Below the pieces are notes generated by a model, which saw nothing but the letters and a program-made list of their open reading frames with translations, had not been told where the DNA came from and made no database searches. This document shows, one piece after another, positions 1 to 12,378 of a stretch of DNA of 64,000 bases (within the stretch, counting starts at the first letter, position 1; each line of letters begins with the position of its first letter). The stretch lies in the NCBI RefSeq assembly GCF_000004195.4, contig NC_030683.2:77120910-77184909 (forward strand), given 5' to 3'. A program made the translations under genes and the position numbers. The DNA is from Xenopus tropicalis (taxonomy: Eukaryota; Chordata; Amphibia; Anura; Pipidae).

Positions 1-36
1 TTGAAAAAGGCTGGGGATACAGCCGAAATGTTAGAC
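1..36 (+). repeat. Penelope-terminus-like fragment (hammerhead-like half)
   Basis: The first 36 bases carry a TTGAAAAAGG stretch, a short GC stem and GCCGAAATGTTAG. This has the same order as the Penelope-type ends at 55105-55140 and 59297-59325. It is cut by the window edge and by the hAT-like end that begins at 37. Assignment is by similarity to those other copies only. Confidence 0.4.
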
Positions 37-240
37 CAGGGGTGTCAAACTCAATTGCACAGGGGGCCAAAAACCAAAACACACTTTAGGTCGCGGGCCG
101 AACAGGATAAACATTTATTGAACACACTAAAATTCAGTTGTCTTTGCTCTTATGTCATTTTATTAGAGCTGGACACCTGGCATCTTTTTTTAATAACAGG
201 ATAAACATTTTTTAATGAGTAGAGCCAGCGTTCCATGCAT
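37..240. mobile_element. Non-autonomous hAT-like fragment (one end visible)
   Basis: The stretch starts with CAGGGGTGTCAAACTCAA, a common form of hAT terminal repeat, followed by a CAGGGGGCC-rich run. No matching second end is visible, so only a fragment is called. The rest, up to 627, is unique-looking AT-rich DNA in which I see no gene. Confidence 0.4.
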
Positions 241-627
241 TATTGCAGTTGTGTGATTTCCTGAGTACAATAAACATTTTAGCATATTTAGAAGATTTGA
301 AGTTGATTATGACGTCACCAACCAGACAAGAAAATAAACATGTTCAATAAGTACTTCATTTCCTGATAGGAAATCCTGATAGATATTCTGCAATAAAAAG
401 TTAACCATTTGGATTTCTTCATCGGTTTTTGTTCAGATTTGTTTAATATTTTGCTGGATCTGTACAGTGATCTGAGTATACAGTGAGAGCATGAAAATTG
501 CATGGGAAACTCTGATACATTAGTTTGAAACCTGTCAGCATTATTAAGGCACTAGAGCCCAGCATTAGCCAACCCACAGATCACAGTTAAATGCTGTTGT
601 CTATATAAAATATACATCTTGTGTTCA

Positions 628-794
628 CCCCCCTAGACTGCGCACCACTAAATCACATTAATAAATGATTCATTTCTTACAACCTCTTTAAGTGACACGC
701 GGTAGTAAGCGTTCACAGGTACCGCGTGTCACTAAAGCGGTTGTAAGAAATGAATCATTTATTAATGTGATTTAGTGGTGCACAGTTAGGGGGG
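628..794. mobile_element. Foldback MITE, nearly a complete palindrome
   Basis: Two arms of about 75 bases are inverted copies of each other, from the C-run and GCACCACTAAATCAC on the left to GTGATTTAGTGGTGC and the G-run on the right. They are separated by a loop of about 15 bases near 705-718. The outer tips are six C and six G. No clear target duplication is visible. The whole unit would fold into one hairpin. It encodes nothing and the superfamily is not decided. Confidence 0.75.
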
Positions 795-1609
795 CTGAGC
801 TGCTACTAATCTTTAGCACGTACCTGTGGGTACTTGTCAGATGCAGTCAAATAGTGGAGTCCGCTCCCTGCAGCATTATAAGTAGAGATGTAGCGAACCT
901 CGCCAAAAAAGTGCGAACGTTCGCAAACTTTGCAAACCCCATAGACTTCAATGGGAAGGCGAACTTTAAAACCTAGAAAAGCCATTTCTGGCCAGAAAAC
1001 TGATTTTAAAGTTGTTTAAAGGGTGCCACAACCTGGACAGTGGCATGCAGGAGGGGGATCAAGGGCAAAAATTTCTCTGAAAAATACGTTGTTGACACAG
1101 CATTGCGTTTTGTGCTGTAAAGGGCAGAAATCACACTACATTCCTAAACTTATGTAATAAACTGCTTTAAAAAGTCCGGTGTCTACATGCCAATCAAGTC
1201 GTGTAAAGGTTACGGCTGGTTCACACGCAAAGACAAAACACTGCATTTACTGCAACGAAAAAAAATGCAAAAAGCTTTAATGATACCGTCAAGTGAGCGA
1301 ATAATAGTTTTTACTAGTTGCTTGTCACCTCCAAGACGTTCGTCCTGTCGGTGGGAATATTTCTGTAGTGGTGTGTTTAGCAGTCACCGTGCTTGTGCAC
1401 ACGTGCACGGTCAGGCAGAGGTAATTCAATGTACAGTGAAGTGAACCAAAAAACACTGATTCTGCAGTGTGGGCCCAGTTTTGTCCTACCTTTTTGATCA
1501 CCTGTGGTGACCATAAAAGATACGATTTTGCCACTGTTGCAGAACCCTGAAAAATCAGGAATGTGTACATTCCTGAAAAATTATGGTTTTTTTGTTGCAG
1601 CCACTGAAG

Positions 1610-1985
1610 CACAGAGGAGAGAAAAAATATCTTAGATAGATGGTATCATAACCAATCCTGAGGCAGAACCTTTAAAAAATCGAAGATAGCGTACCAAGCA
1701 CAGAAGACAGAAAAAATATCTTAGATAGATGGTATCATAACCAATCCCCAGGCAAACCCTTTCAAAGAACTAAGATAGGGTGCCAAGCACAGAAGACAGA
1801 AAAAACATCTTAGATAGATGGTATCATAACCAATCCCCAGGCAAACCCTTTCAAAGAACTAAGATAGGGTGCCAAGCACAGAAGACAGAAAAAACATCTT
1901 AGATAGATGGTATCATAACCAATCCCAAGGCAAACCCTTTCAAAGAACTAAGATAGGGTGCCAAGCACAGAAGACAGAAAAATTC
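1610..1985. repeat. 89-bp tandem repeat, about four copies
   Basis: The phrase GCACAGAAGACAG recurs at 1698, 1787, 1876 and 1965, an exact 89-base period. Each unit contains AGATGGTATCATAACCA and AACCCTTTCAAAGAACTAAG. The same family forms the longer array at 30175-31090 in hAT copy 2. It lies on the 3' side of the transposase. Confidence 0.9.
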
Positions 1986-2128
1986 AGGATTTACCTGTCC
2001 AAAAAGTTTGGCTTAAAATTAAGCCAGTAGGATTTGCACCCTAGTTTGTACGGTGGTGGAGGAGGACGCTAAAGGACAGCTGTGTGTGGTGTCAAGTGGC
2101 GTGCAGAGAAGGACAGCTGCATGGGCAG

Positions 2129-5100
2129 TCAGAACAAGTCTTCCGGCGTGCAGTAACCCTCCGAGATCCATGCCTCATTCATTTTAATAAAGGTCAGGTA
2201 ATCAACACTTTTGTGACCTAGGCGAGTTCTCTTCTCAGTTACAATCCCTCCTGCTGCACTGAAGGTCCTTTCTGAGAGGACACTTGAGGCAGGGCAAGAC
2301 AAGAGATTTATGGCAAATTGTGACAGCTCTGGCCACAGATCAAGCCTGCGCACCCAGTAGTCCAGGGGTTCATCGCTCCTCAGAGTGTCAATATCTGCAG
2401 TTAATGCCAGGTAGTCTACTACCTGCCGGTCGAGGCGTTCTCGGAGGGTGGATCCAGAAGGGTCCTGGCGCTGCCTTGGACTGAAAAAACTTTGCATGTC
2501 TGACGTTACAGAGTGGCCAAAGTGCATTGTCCTTGCAGGTGTGCTCGTGGGAGGATTACCGGCACCTCTGCCCCTGGAATGTGGAGTGACATCACCCTTA
2601 AAAGCATTGTACAACATGTTTTGTAGGCTGGTTTGAAAATGCAGCATCCTTTCGGACTTGTGGTACGTTGGTAACATTTCTGCCACTTTATGCTTGTAAC
2701 GAGGGTCTAGTAGCGTTGCCACCCAGTACAGGTCCTTCTCTTTAAGCCTCTTGATACGGGGGTCCTTCAACAGGCATGACAGCATGAAAGACCCCATTCT
2801 CACAAGGTTGGATGCAGAGGTATCCATCTCCCCTTCCTCGTTATCAAGGACTACATCATCCACCACGGTCTCCTCCCCCAGCCACGTACAAGAGACCACA
2901 AGCCCCCTGGGAAGCCTGCTCCTGCTGGTCTTCCTCCTCCACAAAGCCACCTTCCTTCTCTGACTCCACTTCTGACACTTCTCCCTGCATTGCAGCAGGT
3001 GCCTGGGCTCGTTCTGGTGATTCCGCCCACAAATCGTACTCTTCCTGCTCCTGGTCATGCTGGTCTACGGCCTCATCTGTCACTCGTCGCACAGCACGCT
3101 CCAGGAAGAACACAAAGGGTACTAGGTCGCTGATGGTGCCTTCGGTGCGACTAACCATATTTGTGACCTCCTCAAAAGGGTGCATGAGCCTGCAGGCATC
3201 GCGCATAAGCACCCAGTAACGGGGGGAAAAATCCCCAGCTCTGCAGATCCAGTCCTACCACCCAGTTCAAATAGGTATTCATTGACGGCTCTTTGTTGTT
3301 GCAGCAGACGTTCAAACATCATTAGCGTGGAATTCCAGCGAGTCTGGCTGTCACAAATTAAACGCCTGACTGGCAACTTGTGCCACCGCTGAATGTCAGC
3401 AAGGCGTGCCATGGCTGTGTAGGAACGTCTGAAATGGCCAGACACCTTCCTGGACTGCCTGAGAATGTCCTGCAATCCTGGGTACTTCGAGACAAACCGT
3501 TGGACTATCAAATTTAAAATTGTTAAATTGCCCAGTCTCAGTGCTGCGAACAGATTGCTTCCATTGTCACACACCTTTTTTCAGATTTTCAGTTGGTGTG
3601 GGGTCAGCCACCGATCGGCCTGTGAGTGCAGAGATGACAGGAGTGCAGATCCGGTATGGTTTCTGCTTTCCAGGCACGTCATGCCCAAGACAGCATGACA
3701 ACGGCATACCTGGCACGTCGAATAGCCTATGTGGAGCTGGGGGTGCACAGGTGTGGAGGAGGACACAGAAGCAGAGGAGGAAGAAGCCAAGTTAGAAGAC
3801 GAGTTAGAAGATGACTTAGAAGATGAGTTAGAGAGCAAAGGAGGAGTAGAGGTGGTGGCAGACCCGCATGCAACCCGTGGCGGTGACACCAACTCCACTG
3901 TTGTTGAACCACGCATTCCCTGCTTCCCAGCCATCACCAGGTTCACCCAGTGGGCAGTGTAGGTGACATACCTGCCCTGACCATGCTTGGAAGACCATGT
4001 GTCAGTAGTCATATGAACCTTTGCCCCAACACTAAATGACAGAGATGCTGTGACTTGGCTCTGCACATGCTGGTACAGGTGTGGTATTCCCTTCTGTGAA
4101 AAAAAATTGCGGCTGGGTACCTTCCACTGCGGTGTCCCAATTGCTACAAATTGGTGGAAAGCCTCAGAGTCCACCAGCTGGTATGGTAAAAGCTGGCGGA
4201 CTAAGAGTGCAGACAATCCAGCTGTCAGACGCCGGGCAAGGGGATGACTCGGAGGCATTGGTTTCTTACGTTCAAACATGGCCCTCACAGAAACTTGGCT
4301 GGGGGCAGATGAGCAGGAACTGGTGGTCAAGGTGGAAGGCGGAGTGGAGGGTGGTTGAGACGGGTCAAGGACAGCAGAGGTAGAGCAGTAAGATGCTGGA
4401 GCAGAAGGAGGGTGGCTTAGTGTTTGGCTGCTGCCTTTGAGGTGTTGCTCCCATAGTGCTTTGTGTTTGGCGTTCATGTGCCTTCGCATAGCAGTTGTAC
4501 CTAAGTGGGTGTTGGGCTTCCCAAGACTCAGTTTCTGACTGCACTCATTGCAAATTACAGCACTTTTGTCAGAGGCACACACATTAAAAAAATGCCACAC
4601 TGCTGAGCCTTTTGATGTGGGCTTTCTAGCAGTAACAGCAGAAGTTGGCGGGTGCATTGGCTGGCTGACCACAGGTGCCAATTCATGTTGTTGCCCTACT
4701 GTTCCCTGCGAGCTGTCCCTGCTTCTTCTAAGTCTTATTCTCCTCCTGCCTCTCTGACTCTCCGTCTCTCCATCTGAACTATCCCCCTCTTGCTCTCTTC
4801 TTGTGGGCACCCACAAAATATCAATATCCTCATCATCATTCTCCTCAGATGCATCAATTTCTTCTGACAGCTCACAGAAGACAGCAGCAGCAGGGACCTC
4901 ATCACACCTTATGTCCATCTCTGTTGTGTTGCCTGCCTGAATTATGATATCTGGTGTAACGTCCTCATCTCCTTCATCTTCTTCTGGCAATAATGGTTGC
5001 GCATCACTCAGTTCAACAAGCTCATGAGTAAATAACTCCTCTGACTCCAGTGAAGAAGGGGCGGCGGTGGTGGAGGAAGTGGTACGTGGGGTGCCCATAG

Positions 5101-5299
5101 CAGAGGAGGATGAGGATGTGGCAAAGTTAGAAACAGTAGAGGATGGGGTTTGCTGTGTAAGCCAGTCAACTACAACTTCAGCATTTTGGGAGTTCAGGGT
5201 AAGTGCCTTCGGAAAACTGGGCAATTTCCTAGGGCCACAGGATATCATAGCAGCACGGCCCCTAGTGCCTCTGCGTGGCGGCCTGCCTTTGCCTGGCAT
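2129..5299 (-). pseudogene. hAT transposase with BED zinc finger, broken
   Basis: The product would cut and paste this hAT element. The N-terminal part, read from ATG at 5299, has an acidic, Ser-rich region and a BED-type finger: VWHFFNVC, then CNECSQKL and a distal HMNAKH. A later piece carries the RNase H-like core (HMTTDTWSS) and a further piece the C-terminal hAT dimerisation region (WPELSQFAINLLSCPASS, then ERTFSAAG). The frame breaks near 3516-3590, where about 22 bases present in copy 2 are missing, and again near 2860-2890, where one base and about 18 bases are missing. The three pieces are 3581-5299, 3122-3574 and 2129-3058. Compared with copy 2 it is clearly inactive. The most similar host-domesticated family is ZBED. 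Confidence 0.85.
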
Positions 5300-6735
5300 T
5301 TTTTTTATTTTTACAAAACAACAACAACTTGGGTGATGTTTCTGTGACAGTGGCAACAACAAGGCCTGCAATGGCAAAGTATACAGTAGTGGATGTAGTA
5401 TTGCCGGTGGAAAAACGTCCCTCAGGTGATGTTTGTGGACATGGAATTATTATTGTTATTTTTAGACAGAATGTGCAAAAGCTCACACAGCTAGGTGGCA
5501 CTTGGTTGAAAAAAACAGTGGCAACAACAAGGCCTGCAATGGCAAAGTATACAGTAGTGGATGTAGTATTGCCGGTGGAAAAACGTCACTCAGGTGATGT
5601 TTCTGGACACGGAATTATTATTGTTATTTTTAGACAGAATGTGCAAAAGCTCACACAGCTAGGTGGCACTTGGTTGAAAAAGACAGTGGCAACAACAAGG
5701 CCTGCAATGGCAAAGTATACAGTAGTGGATGTAGTATTTCCGGTGGAAAAACGTCACTCAGGTGATGTTTCTGGACACGGAATTATTATTGTTATTTTTA
5801 GACAGAATGTGCAAAAGCTCACACAGCTAGGTGGCACTTGGTTGAAAAAGACAGTGGCAACAACAAGGCCTGCAATGGCAAAGTATACAGTAGTGGATGT
5901 AGTATTTCCGGTGGAAAAACGTCACTCGCGTGATGTTTCTGGACACGGAATTACTATTGTTATTTTTAGACAGAATGTGCAAAAGCTCACACAGCTAGGT
6001 GGCACTTGGTTGAAAAAGACAGTGGCAACAACAAGGCCTGCAATGGCAAAGTATACAGTAGTGGATGTAGTATTTCCGGTGGAAAAACGTCACTCGCGTG
6101 ATGTTTCTGGACACGGAATTACTATTGTTATTTTTAGACAGAATGTGCAAAAGCTCACACAGCTAGGTGGCACTTGGTTGAAAAAGACAGTGGCAACAAC
6201 AAGGCCTGCAATGGCAAAGTATACAGTAGTGGATGTAGTATTGCCGGTGGAAAAACGTCACTCGCGTGATGTTTCTGGACACGGAATTATTATTGTTATT
6301 TTTAGACAGAATGTGCAAAAGCTCACACAGCTAGGTGGCACTTGGTTGAAAAAGACAGTGGCAACAACAAGGCCTGCAATGGCAAAGTATACAGTAGTGG
6401 ATGTAGTATTGCCGGTGGAAAAACATCACTCACGTGATGTTTCTGGACACGGAATTATTATTGTTATTTTTAGACAGAATGTGCAAAAGCTCACACAGCT
6501 AGGTGGCACTTGGTTGAAAAAGACAGTGGCAACAACAAGGCCTGCAATGGCAAAGTATACAGTAGTGGATGTAGTATTGCCGGTGGAAAAACGTCACTCA
6601 GGTGATGTTTCTGGACACGGAATTATTATTGTTATTTTTAGACAGAATGTGCAAAAGCTCACACAGCTAGGTGGCACTTGGTTGAAAAAGACAGTGGCAA
6701 CAACAAGGCCTGCAATGGCAAAGTATACAGTAGTG

Positions 6736-7042
6736 CAGTGATCCCCAACCAGTGGCTCGTGAGCAACATGTTGCTCCCCAGTCCCTTGGATGTTGCTCCC
6801 AGAGGCCTCAAAGCAGGAGCTTATTTTTGAATTCCTGGCTTTTGGGCAAGTTTTAGTTGCATAAAAACCAGTTGTACTGCCAAACAGAGCCTCATGTAGG
6901 CTGCCAGTCCACATAGGGGCTGCCAAATCATCAATCAGAGCCCTTATTTGTAACCCCAGGAACATTTTTCATGCTTGTGTTGCTCCTTAAATCTTTTTAC
7001 ATTTGAATGTTGCTCACAGGTAGAAAAGGTTGGGGATCCCTG
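6736..7042. mobile_element. 307-bp hAT MITE, first copy
   Basis: The terminal inverted repeats are CAGTGATCCCCAACC and GGTTGGGGATCCCTG, and an exact 8-base duplication CAGTAGTG flanks both sides (6728-6735 and 7043-7050). It is inserted in one 168-bp unit. It has no coding capacity of its own. The copy at 8227 has the same flanks. Confidence 0.92.
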
Positions 7043-8226
7043 CAGTAGTGGATGTAGTATTGCCGGTGGAAAAACGTCACTCGCGTGATGTTTCTGGACA
7101 CGGAATTACTATTGTTATTTTTAGACAGAATGTGCAAAAGCTCACACAGCTAGGTTGCACTTGGTTGAAAAAGACAGTGGCAACAACAAGGCCTGCAATG
7201 GCAAAGTATACAGTAGTGGATGTAGTATTGCCGGTGGAAAAACATCACTCGCGTGATGTTTCTGGACACGGAATTATTATTGTTATTTTTAGACAGAATG
7301 TGCAAAAGCTCACACAGCTAGGTGGCACTTGGTTGAAAAAGACAGTGGCAACAACAAGGCCTGCAATGGCAAAGTATACAGTAGTGGATGTAGTATTGCC
7401 GGTGGAAAAACGTCACTCAGGTGATGTTTCTGGACACGGAATTATTATTGTTATTTTTAGACAGAATGTGCAAAAGCTCACACAGCTAGGTGGCACTTGG
7501 TTGAAAAAGACAGTGGCAAAAACAAGGCCTGCAATGGCAAAGTATACAGTAATGGATGTAGTATTTCCGGTGGAAAAACGTCACTCGCGTGATGTTTCTG
7601 GACACGGAATTATTATTGTTATTTTTAGACAGAATGTTCAAAAGCTCACACAGCTAGGTGGCACTTGGTTGAAAAAGACAGTGGCAACAACAAGGCCTGC
7701 AATGGCAAAGTATACAGTAGTGAATGTAGTATTGCCGGTGGAAAAACGTCACTCGCGTGATGTTTCTGGACACAGAATTACTATTGTTATTTTTAGACAG
7801 AATGTGCAAAAGCTCACACAGCTAGGTGGCACTTGGTTGAAAAAGACAGTGGCAACAACAAGGCCTGCAATGGCAAAGTATACAGTAGTGGATGTAGTAT
7901 TGCCGGTGGAAAAACATCACTCGCGTGATGTTTCTGGACACGGAATTATTATTGTTATTTTTAGACAGAATGTGCAAAAGCTCACACAGCTAGGTGGCAC
8001 TTGGTTGAAAAAGACAGTGGCAACAACAAGGCCTGCAATGGCAAAGTATACAGTAGTGGATGTAGTATTGCCGGTGGAAAAACGTCACTCGCGTGATGTT
8101 TCTGGACACGGAATTATTATTGTTATTTTTAGACAGAATGTGCAAAAGCTCACACAGCTAGGTGGCACTTGGTTGAAAAAGACAGTGGCAACAACAAGGC
8201 CTGCAATGGCAAAGTATACAGTAGTG

Positions 8227-8533
8227 CAGTGATCCCCAACCAGTGGCTCGTGAGCAACATGTTGCTCCCCAGTCCCTTGGATGTTGCTCCCAGAGGCCTC
8301 AAAGCAGGAGCTTATTTTTGAATTCCTGGCTTTTGGGCAAGTTTTAGTTGCATAAAAACCAGTTGTACTGCCAAACAGAGCCTCATGTAGGCTGCCAGTC
8401 CACATAGGGGCTGCCAAATCATCAATCAGAGCCCTTATTTGTAACCCCAGGAACATTTTTCATGCTTGTGTTGCTCCTTAAATCTTTTTACATTTGAATG
8501 TTGCTCACAGGTAGAAAAGGTTGGGGATCCCTG
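8227..8533. mobile_element. 307-bp hAT MITE, second copy (duplicated with its array block)
   Basis: It is identical by eye to 6736-7042, with the same duplicated CAGTAGTG flanks in the same array position. The two copies start 1491 bases apart, which is seven 168-base units plus the 307-bp MITE plus its 8-bp duplication. One insertion followed by block duplication therefore explains both. Confidence 0.92.
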
Positions 8534-10498
8534 CAGTAGTGGATGTAGTATTGCCGGTGGAAAAACGTCACTCGCGTGATGTTTCTGGACACGGAATTAC
8601 TATTGTTATTTTTAGACAGAATGTGCAAAAGCTCACACAGCTAGGTGGCACTTGGTTGAAAAAGACAGTGGCAACAACAAGGCCTGCAATGGCAAAGTAT
8701 ACAGTAGTGGATGTAGTATTGCCGGTGGAAAAACATCACTCGCGTGATGTTTCTGGACACGGAATTATTATTGTTATTTTTAGACAGAATGTGCAAAAGC
8801 TCACACAGCTAGGTGGCACTTGGTTGAAAAAGACAGTGGCAACAACAAGGCCTGCAATGGCAAAGTATACAGTATTGGATGTAGTATTGCCGGTGGAAAA
8901 ACGTCACTCAGGTGATGTTTCTGGACACGGAATTATTATTGTTATTTTTAGACAGAATGTGCAAAAGCTCACACAGCTAGGTGGCACTTGGTTGAAAAAG
9001 ACAGTGGCAACAACAAGGCCTGCAATGGCAAAGTATACAGTAATGGATGTAGTATTTCCGGTGGAAAAACGTCACTCGCGTGATGTTTCTGGACACGGAA
9101 TTATTATTGTTATTTTTAGACAGAATGTGCAAAATCTCACACAGCTAGGTGGCACTTGGTTGAAAAAGACAGTAGCAACAACAAGGCCTGCAATAGCAAA
9201 GTATACAGTAGTGGATGTAGTATTGCCGGTGGAAAAACGTCACTCGCGTGATGTTTCTGGACACGGAATTACTATTGTTATTTTTAGACAGAATGTGCAA
9301 AAGCTCACACAGCTAGGTGGCACTTGGTTGAAAAAGACAGTGGTAACAACAAGGCCTGCAATGGCAAAGTATACAGTAGTGGATGTAGTATTGCCGGTGG
9401 ATAAACGTCACTCGCATGAATTTTCTGGACACGGAATTATTATTGTTATTTTTAGACAGAATGTGCAAAATCTCACACAGCTAGGTGGCACTTGGTTGAA
9501 AAAGACAGTGGCAACAACAAGGCCTGCAATAGCAAAGTATACAGTAGTGGATGTAGTATTGCCGGTGGAAAAACGTCACTCGCGTGATGTTTCTGGACAC
9601 GGAATTATTATTGTTATTTTTAGAGAGAATGTGCAAAATCTCACACAGCTAGGTGGCACTTGGTTGAAAAAGACAGTGGCAACAACAAGGCCTGCAATGG
9701 CAAAGTATACAGTAGTGGATGTAGTATTGCCGGTGGAAAAACATCACTCGCGTGATGTTTCTGGACACGGAATTATTATTGTTATTTTTAGACAGAATGT
9801 GCAAAAGCTCACACAGCTAGGTGGCACTTGGTTGAAAAAGACAGTGGCAACAACAAGGCCTGCAATGGCAAAGTATACAGTATTGGATGTAGTATTGCCG
9901 GTGGAAAAACGTCACTCAGGTGATGTTTCTGGACACGGAATTATTATTGTTATTTTTAGACAGAATGTGCAAAAGCTCACACAGCTAGGTGGCACTTGGT
10001 TGAAAAAGACAGTGGCAACAACAAGGCCTGCAATGGCAAAGTATACAGTAATGAATGTAGTATTTCCGGTGGAAAAACGTCACTCGCGTGATGTTTCTGG
10101 ACACGGAATTATTATTGTTATTTTTAGACAGAATGTGCAAAATCTCACACAGCTAGGTGGCACTTGGTTGAAAAAGACAGTGGCAACAACAAGGCCTGCA
10201 ATAGCAAAGTATACAGTAGTGGATGTAGTATTGCCGGTGGAAAAACGTCACTCGCGTGATGTTTCTGGACACGGAATTATTATTGTTATTTTTAGAGAGA
10301 ATGTGCAAAATCTCACACAGCTAGGTGGCACTTGGTTGAAAAAGACAGTGGCAACAACAAGGCCTGCAATGGCAAAGTATACAGTAGTGGATGTAGTATT
10401 GCCGGTGGAAAAACGCCACTCATGTGATGTTTCTGGACACGGAATTATTATTGTTATTTTTAGACAGAATGTGCAAAAGCTCACACAGCTAGGTGGCA

Positions 10499-12378
10499 CT
10501 TACATAGTTACATAGTTACATAGTTACATAGGGTTGAAAAAAGACCAGTGTCCATCAAGTTCAACCCATCCAAGTAAACCCAGCACACTTAACCCACACC
10601 TACCAATCTATACACTCACATACATACACTATATATACAACCACTAGTACTAACTGTAGATATTAGTATATTAGTATATTAGTTTTTATACAAGACAGCA
10701 CTTTATTTGCTTTAGTAGCCACAGAATGACACTGCCTGGCATTAGACAACTTTTTATCAACAAAAACCCCTAGATCCTTCTCCATTAAGGAAACCCCCAA
10801 CACACTACCATTCAGTAGATAGTTTGCGTTTATATTATTTCTACCAAAGTGCATAACTTTGCACTTATCAACATTGAACCTCATTTTCCAGTTTGCTGCC
10901 CAGTTATCTAATTTTGTCAAATCGCTCTGCAAAGCGGCAGCATCCTGCATGGAACTTATAGTTTTGCACAATTTAGTGTCACCAGCAAAAATAGAAACAG
11001 TACTGTCTATGCCCACCTCCAGGTCATTAATAAACAAGTTAAAAAGCAAAGGCCCAAGGACTGACCCCTGTGGTACTCCACTAACCACACTGGTCCAATT
11101 AGAAAATGTTCCATTTACAACCACTCTTTGTACTCTATCCTTCAGCCAGTTCTCTATCCAATTACAAATATTATGTTCTAGGCCAATATTCCTTAATTTG
11201 ATCATTAACCTTCTGTGAGGTACTGTATCAAACGCTTTAGCAAAGTCCAAGTAGATGACATCAACTGCCATTCCAGCATCAAGGTTCCTGCTCACCTCCT
11301 CATAAAAGGCGACTAAATTAGTCTGGCAAGATCTGTTACGCATAAAACCATGCTGGCACAAACTAATAGTATTGTGAACAGCAATGTATTCAAGTACCCT
11401 ATCCCTTATTACCCCTTCCAAAAGTTTTCCTACTACTGATGTCAGACTAACAGGCCTATAGTTTTCAGGCTGAGAACGGGATCCCTTTTTAAATAACGGC
11501 ACCACATTAGCAATCCGCCAGTCTCTTGGCACCATGCCAGACCTCAATGAATCCTGAAAAATTAAGTGAAGAGGTTTGGCAATCACAGCGCTCAGCTCAT
11601 TTAATACCCTGGGATGAATCCCATCCGGCCCTGGACCTTTGTTTACCTTTACATGTTCAAGTCTCTTTTGAATTTCCTCCCGAGTGACCCATGCGCCAGT
11701 AGCTAAATTACTAGAACTGGGCATATTACAAGGGAAGCCTTCATTATCTGGCTCCTCAGATGTATAGACAGATGAAAAATAAGAGTTCAAAATTTCAGCT
11801 TTTTCCCCATTCTCATCAACCAACTTACCCCCCCGTGATAATAAAGTTCCCACCCCTTCTTGCTTCATTTTTTTACTATTCACATAATTAAAAAATAATT
11901 TAGGATTCTTTTTACTCCTAGCAACAATATCCCTTTCCATTTCTATTTTAGCTTGCTTGATAGCTTTTTTGCATGCTTTATTTGCTTCCTTGTACCTGAT
12001 GAGAGTTTCTGCTGTCCCAGCTAACTTGAATGCCCTAAAAGCACGTTTTTTCTTACCAACCTCGACAATAACACTTTTATTCAGCCATAAAGGTTTTGCT
12101 TTGCGATGCCTCTCCTTGCTTACAAGGGGGATATACTGTTGTGTATACCTACAAAGCAATGTTTTAAAGATGTTCCATTTTCCTTCTGTGTCTAACCCCA
12201 TGAAAAGCCTTTCCCAGTTGACACATTGCAGAGATGCCCTTATACTGGCAAAGTCTGCACGTCTAAAATTGAGCGTATTAGTTACTCCCTTATAGCGCTG
12301 TCTCTGCAGCATTATCTCAAAGGAGACCATGTTGTGATCACTGTTCCCCAAATGCTCACCCACACAAATGTTAGAGAA
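10499..12378 (-). mobile_element. CR1-type LINE, copy 1, 5'-truncated
   Basis: The minus-strand 3' end is an 8-base repeat (ACATAGTT)n at 10501-10530 preceded by GGGTTGAAAAAAGACC, shared with the copy at 41442. The body encodes the end of the endonuclease and the reverse transcriptase. It interrupts a 168-bp array unit between GGTGGCACTT and GAAAAAGACAG, with about 4 unit bases missing at the junction and no clear target duplication. Confidence 0.88.
10663..12363 (-). pseudogene. CR1 LINE ORF2: endonuclease end plus reverse transcriptase
   Basis: The protein copies LINE RNA into DNA at the target site. About 566 residues remain open. They begin inside the endonuclease (GNSDHNMVSFEI, the conserved SDH motif) and continue into RT motifs: NYRPVSLTSVVGKLLEGVI, DVIYLDFAKAFDTVPH and [14 protein letters not shown]. 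The catalytic box reads FAGD instead of the FADD seen in copy 2, so one of the two metal-binding aspartates is gone. After KANKVLSCIK the sequence diverges from copy 2 because the 3' end of the frame is deleted. The 5' end is truncated, as is common for LINEs. The copy cannot be active. Confidence 0.88.

Larger units (their letters stand above)
5336..10502. repeat. 168-bp tandem array (A-type), left part
   Basis: The unit beginning GATGTTTCTGGACACGG recurs every 168 bases (for example 5595 to 5763), with about 97-99 percent identity by eye. The array begins just upstream of the transposase start and is split by two MITE copies (6736, 8227) and by a LINE (10499). Because 168 is a multiple of three and one frame per unit lacks stops, uninterrupted 56-residue repeats can be read on the plus strand for 400-664 residues. 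I regard this as a by-product and not a gene, since the B-type array in copy 2 is open in a different frame. Confidence 0.92.

Noticed and set aside
1325..1612. 95-residue minus-strand frame, also at 29893-30180, as a second hAT protein
   Set aside because: It is shared because both elements share the 3' noncoding region; no motif, no codon-like substitution pattern by eye, and upstream sequence is non-coding.
6594..6965. 123-residue minus-strand frame, present identically at 8085-8456
   Set aside because: It runs across a 307-bp MITE and repeat unit; identity of the two copies is due to block duplication.
5275..10515. Very long plus-strand frames (488, 400 and 664 residues) as genes
   Set aside because: They are one 168-base unit read again and again; the related array in hAT copy 2 is open in a different frame, so the peptide is not conserved.
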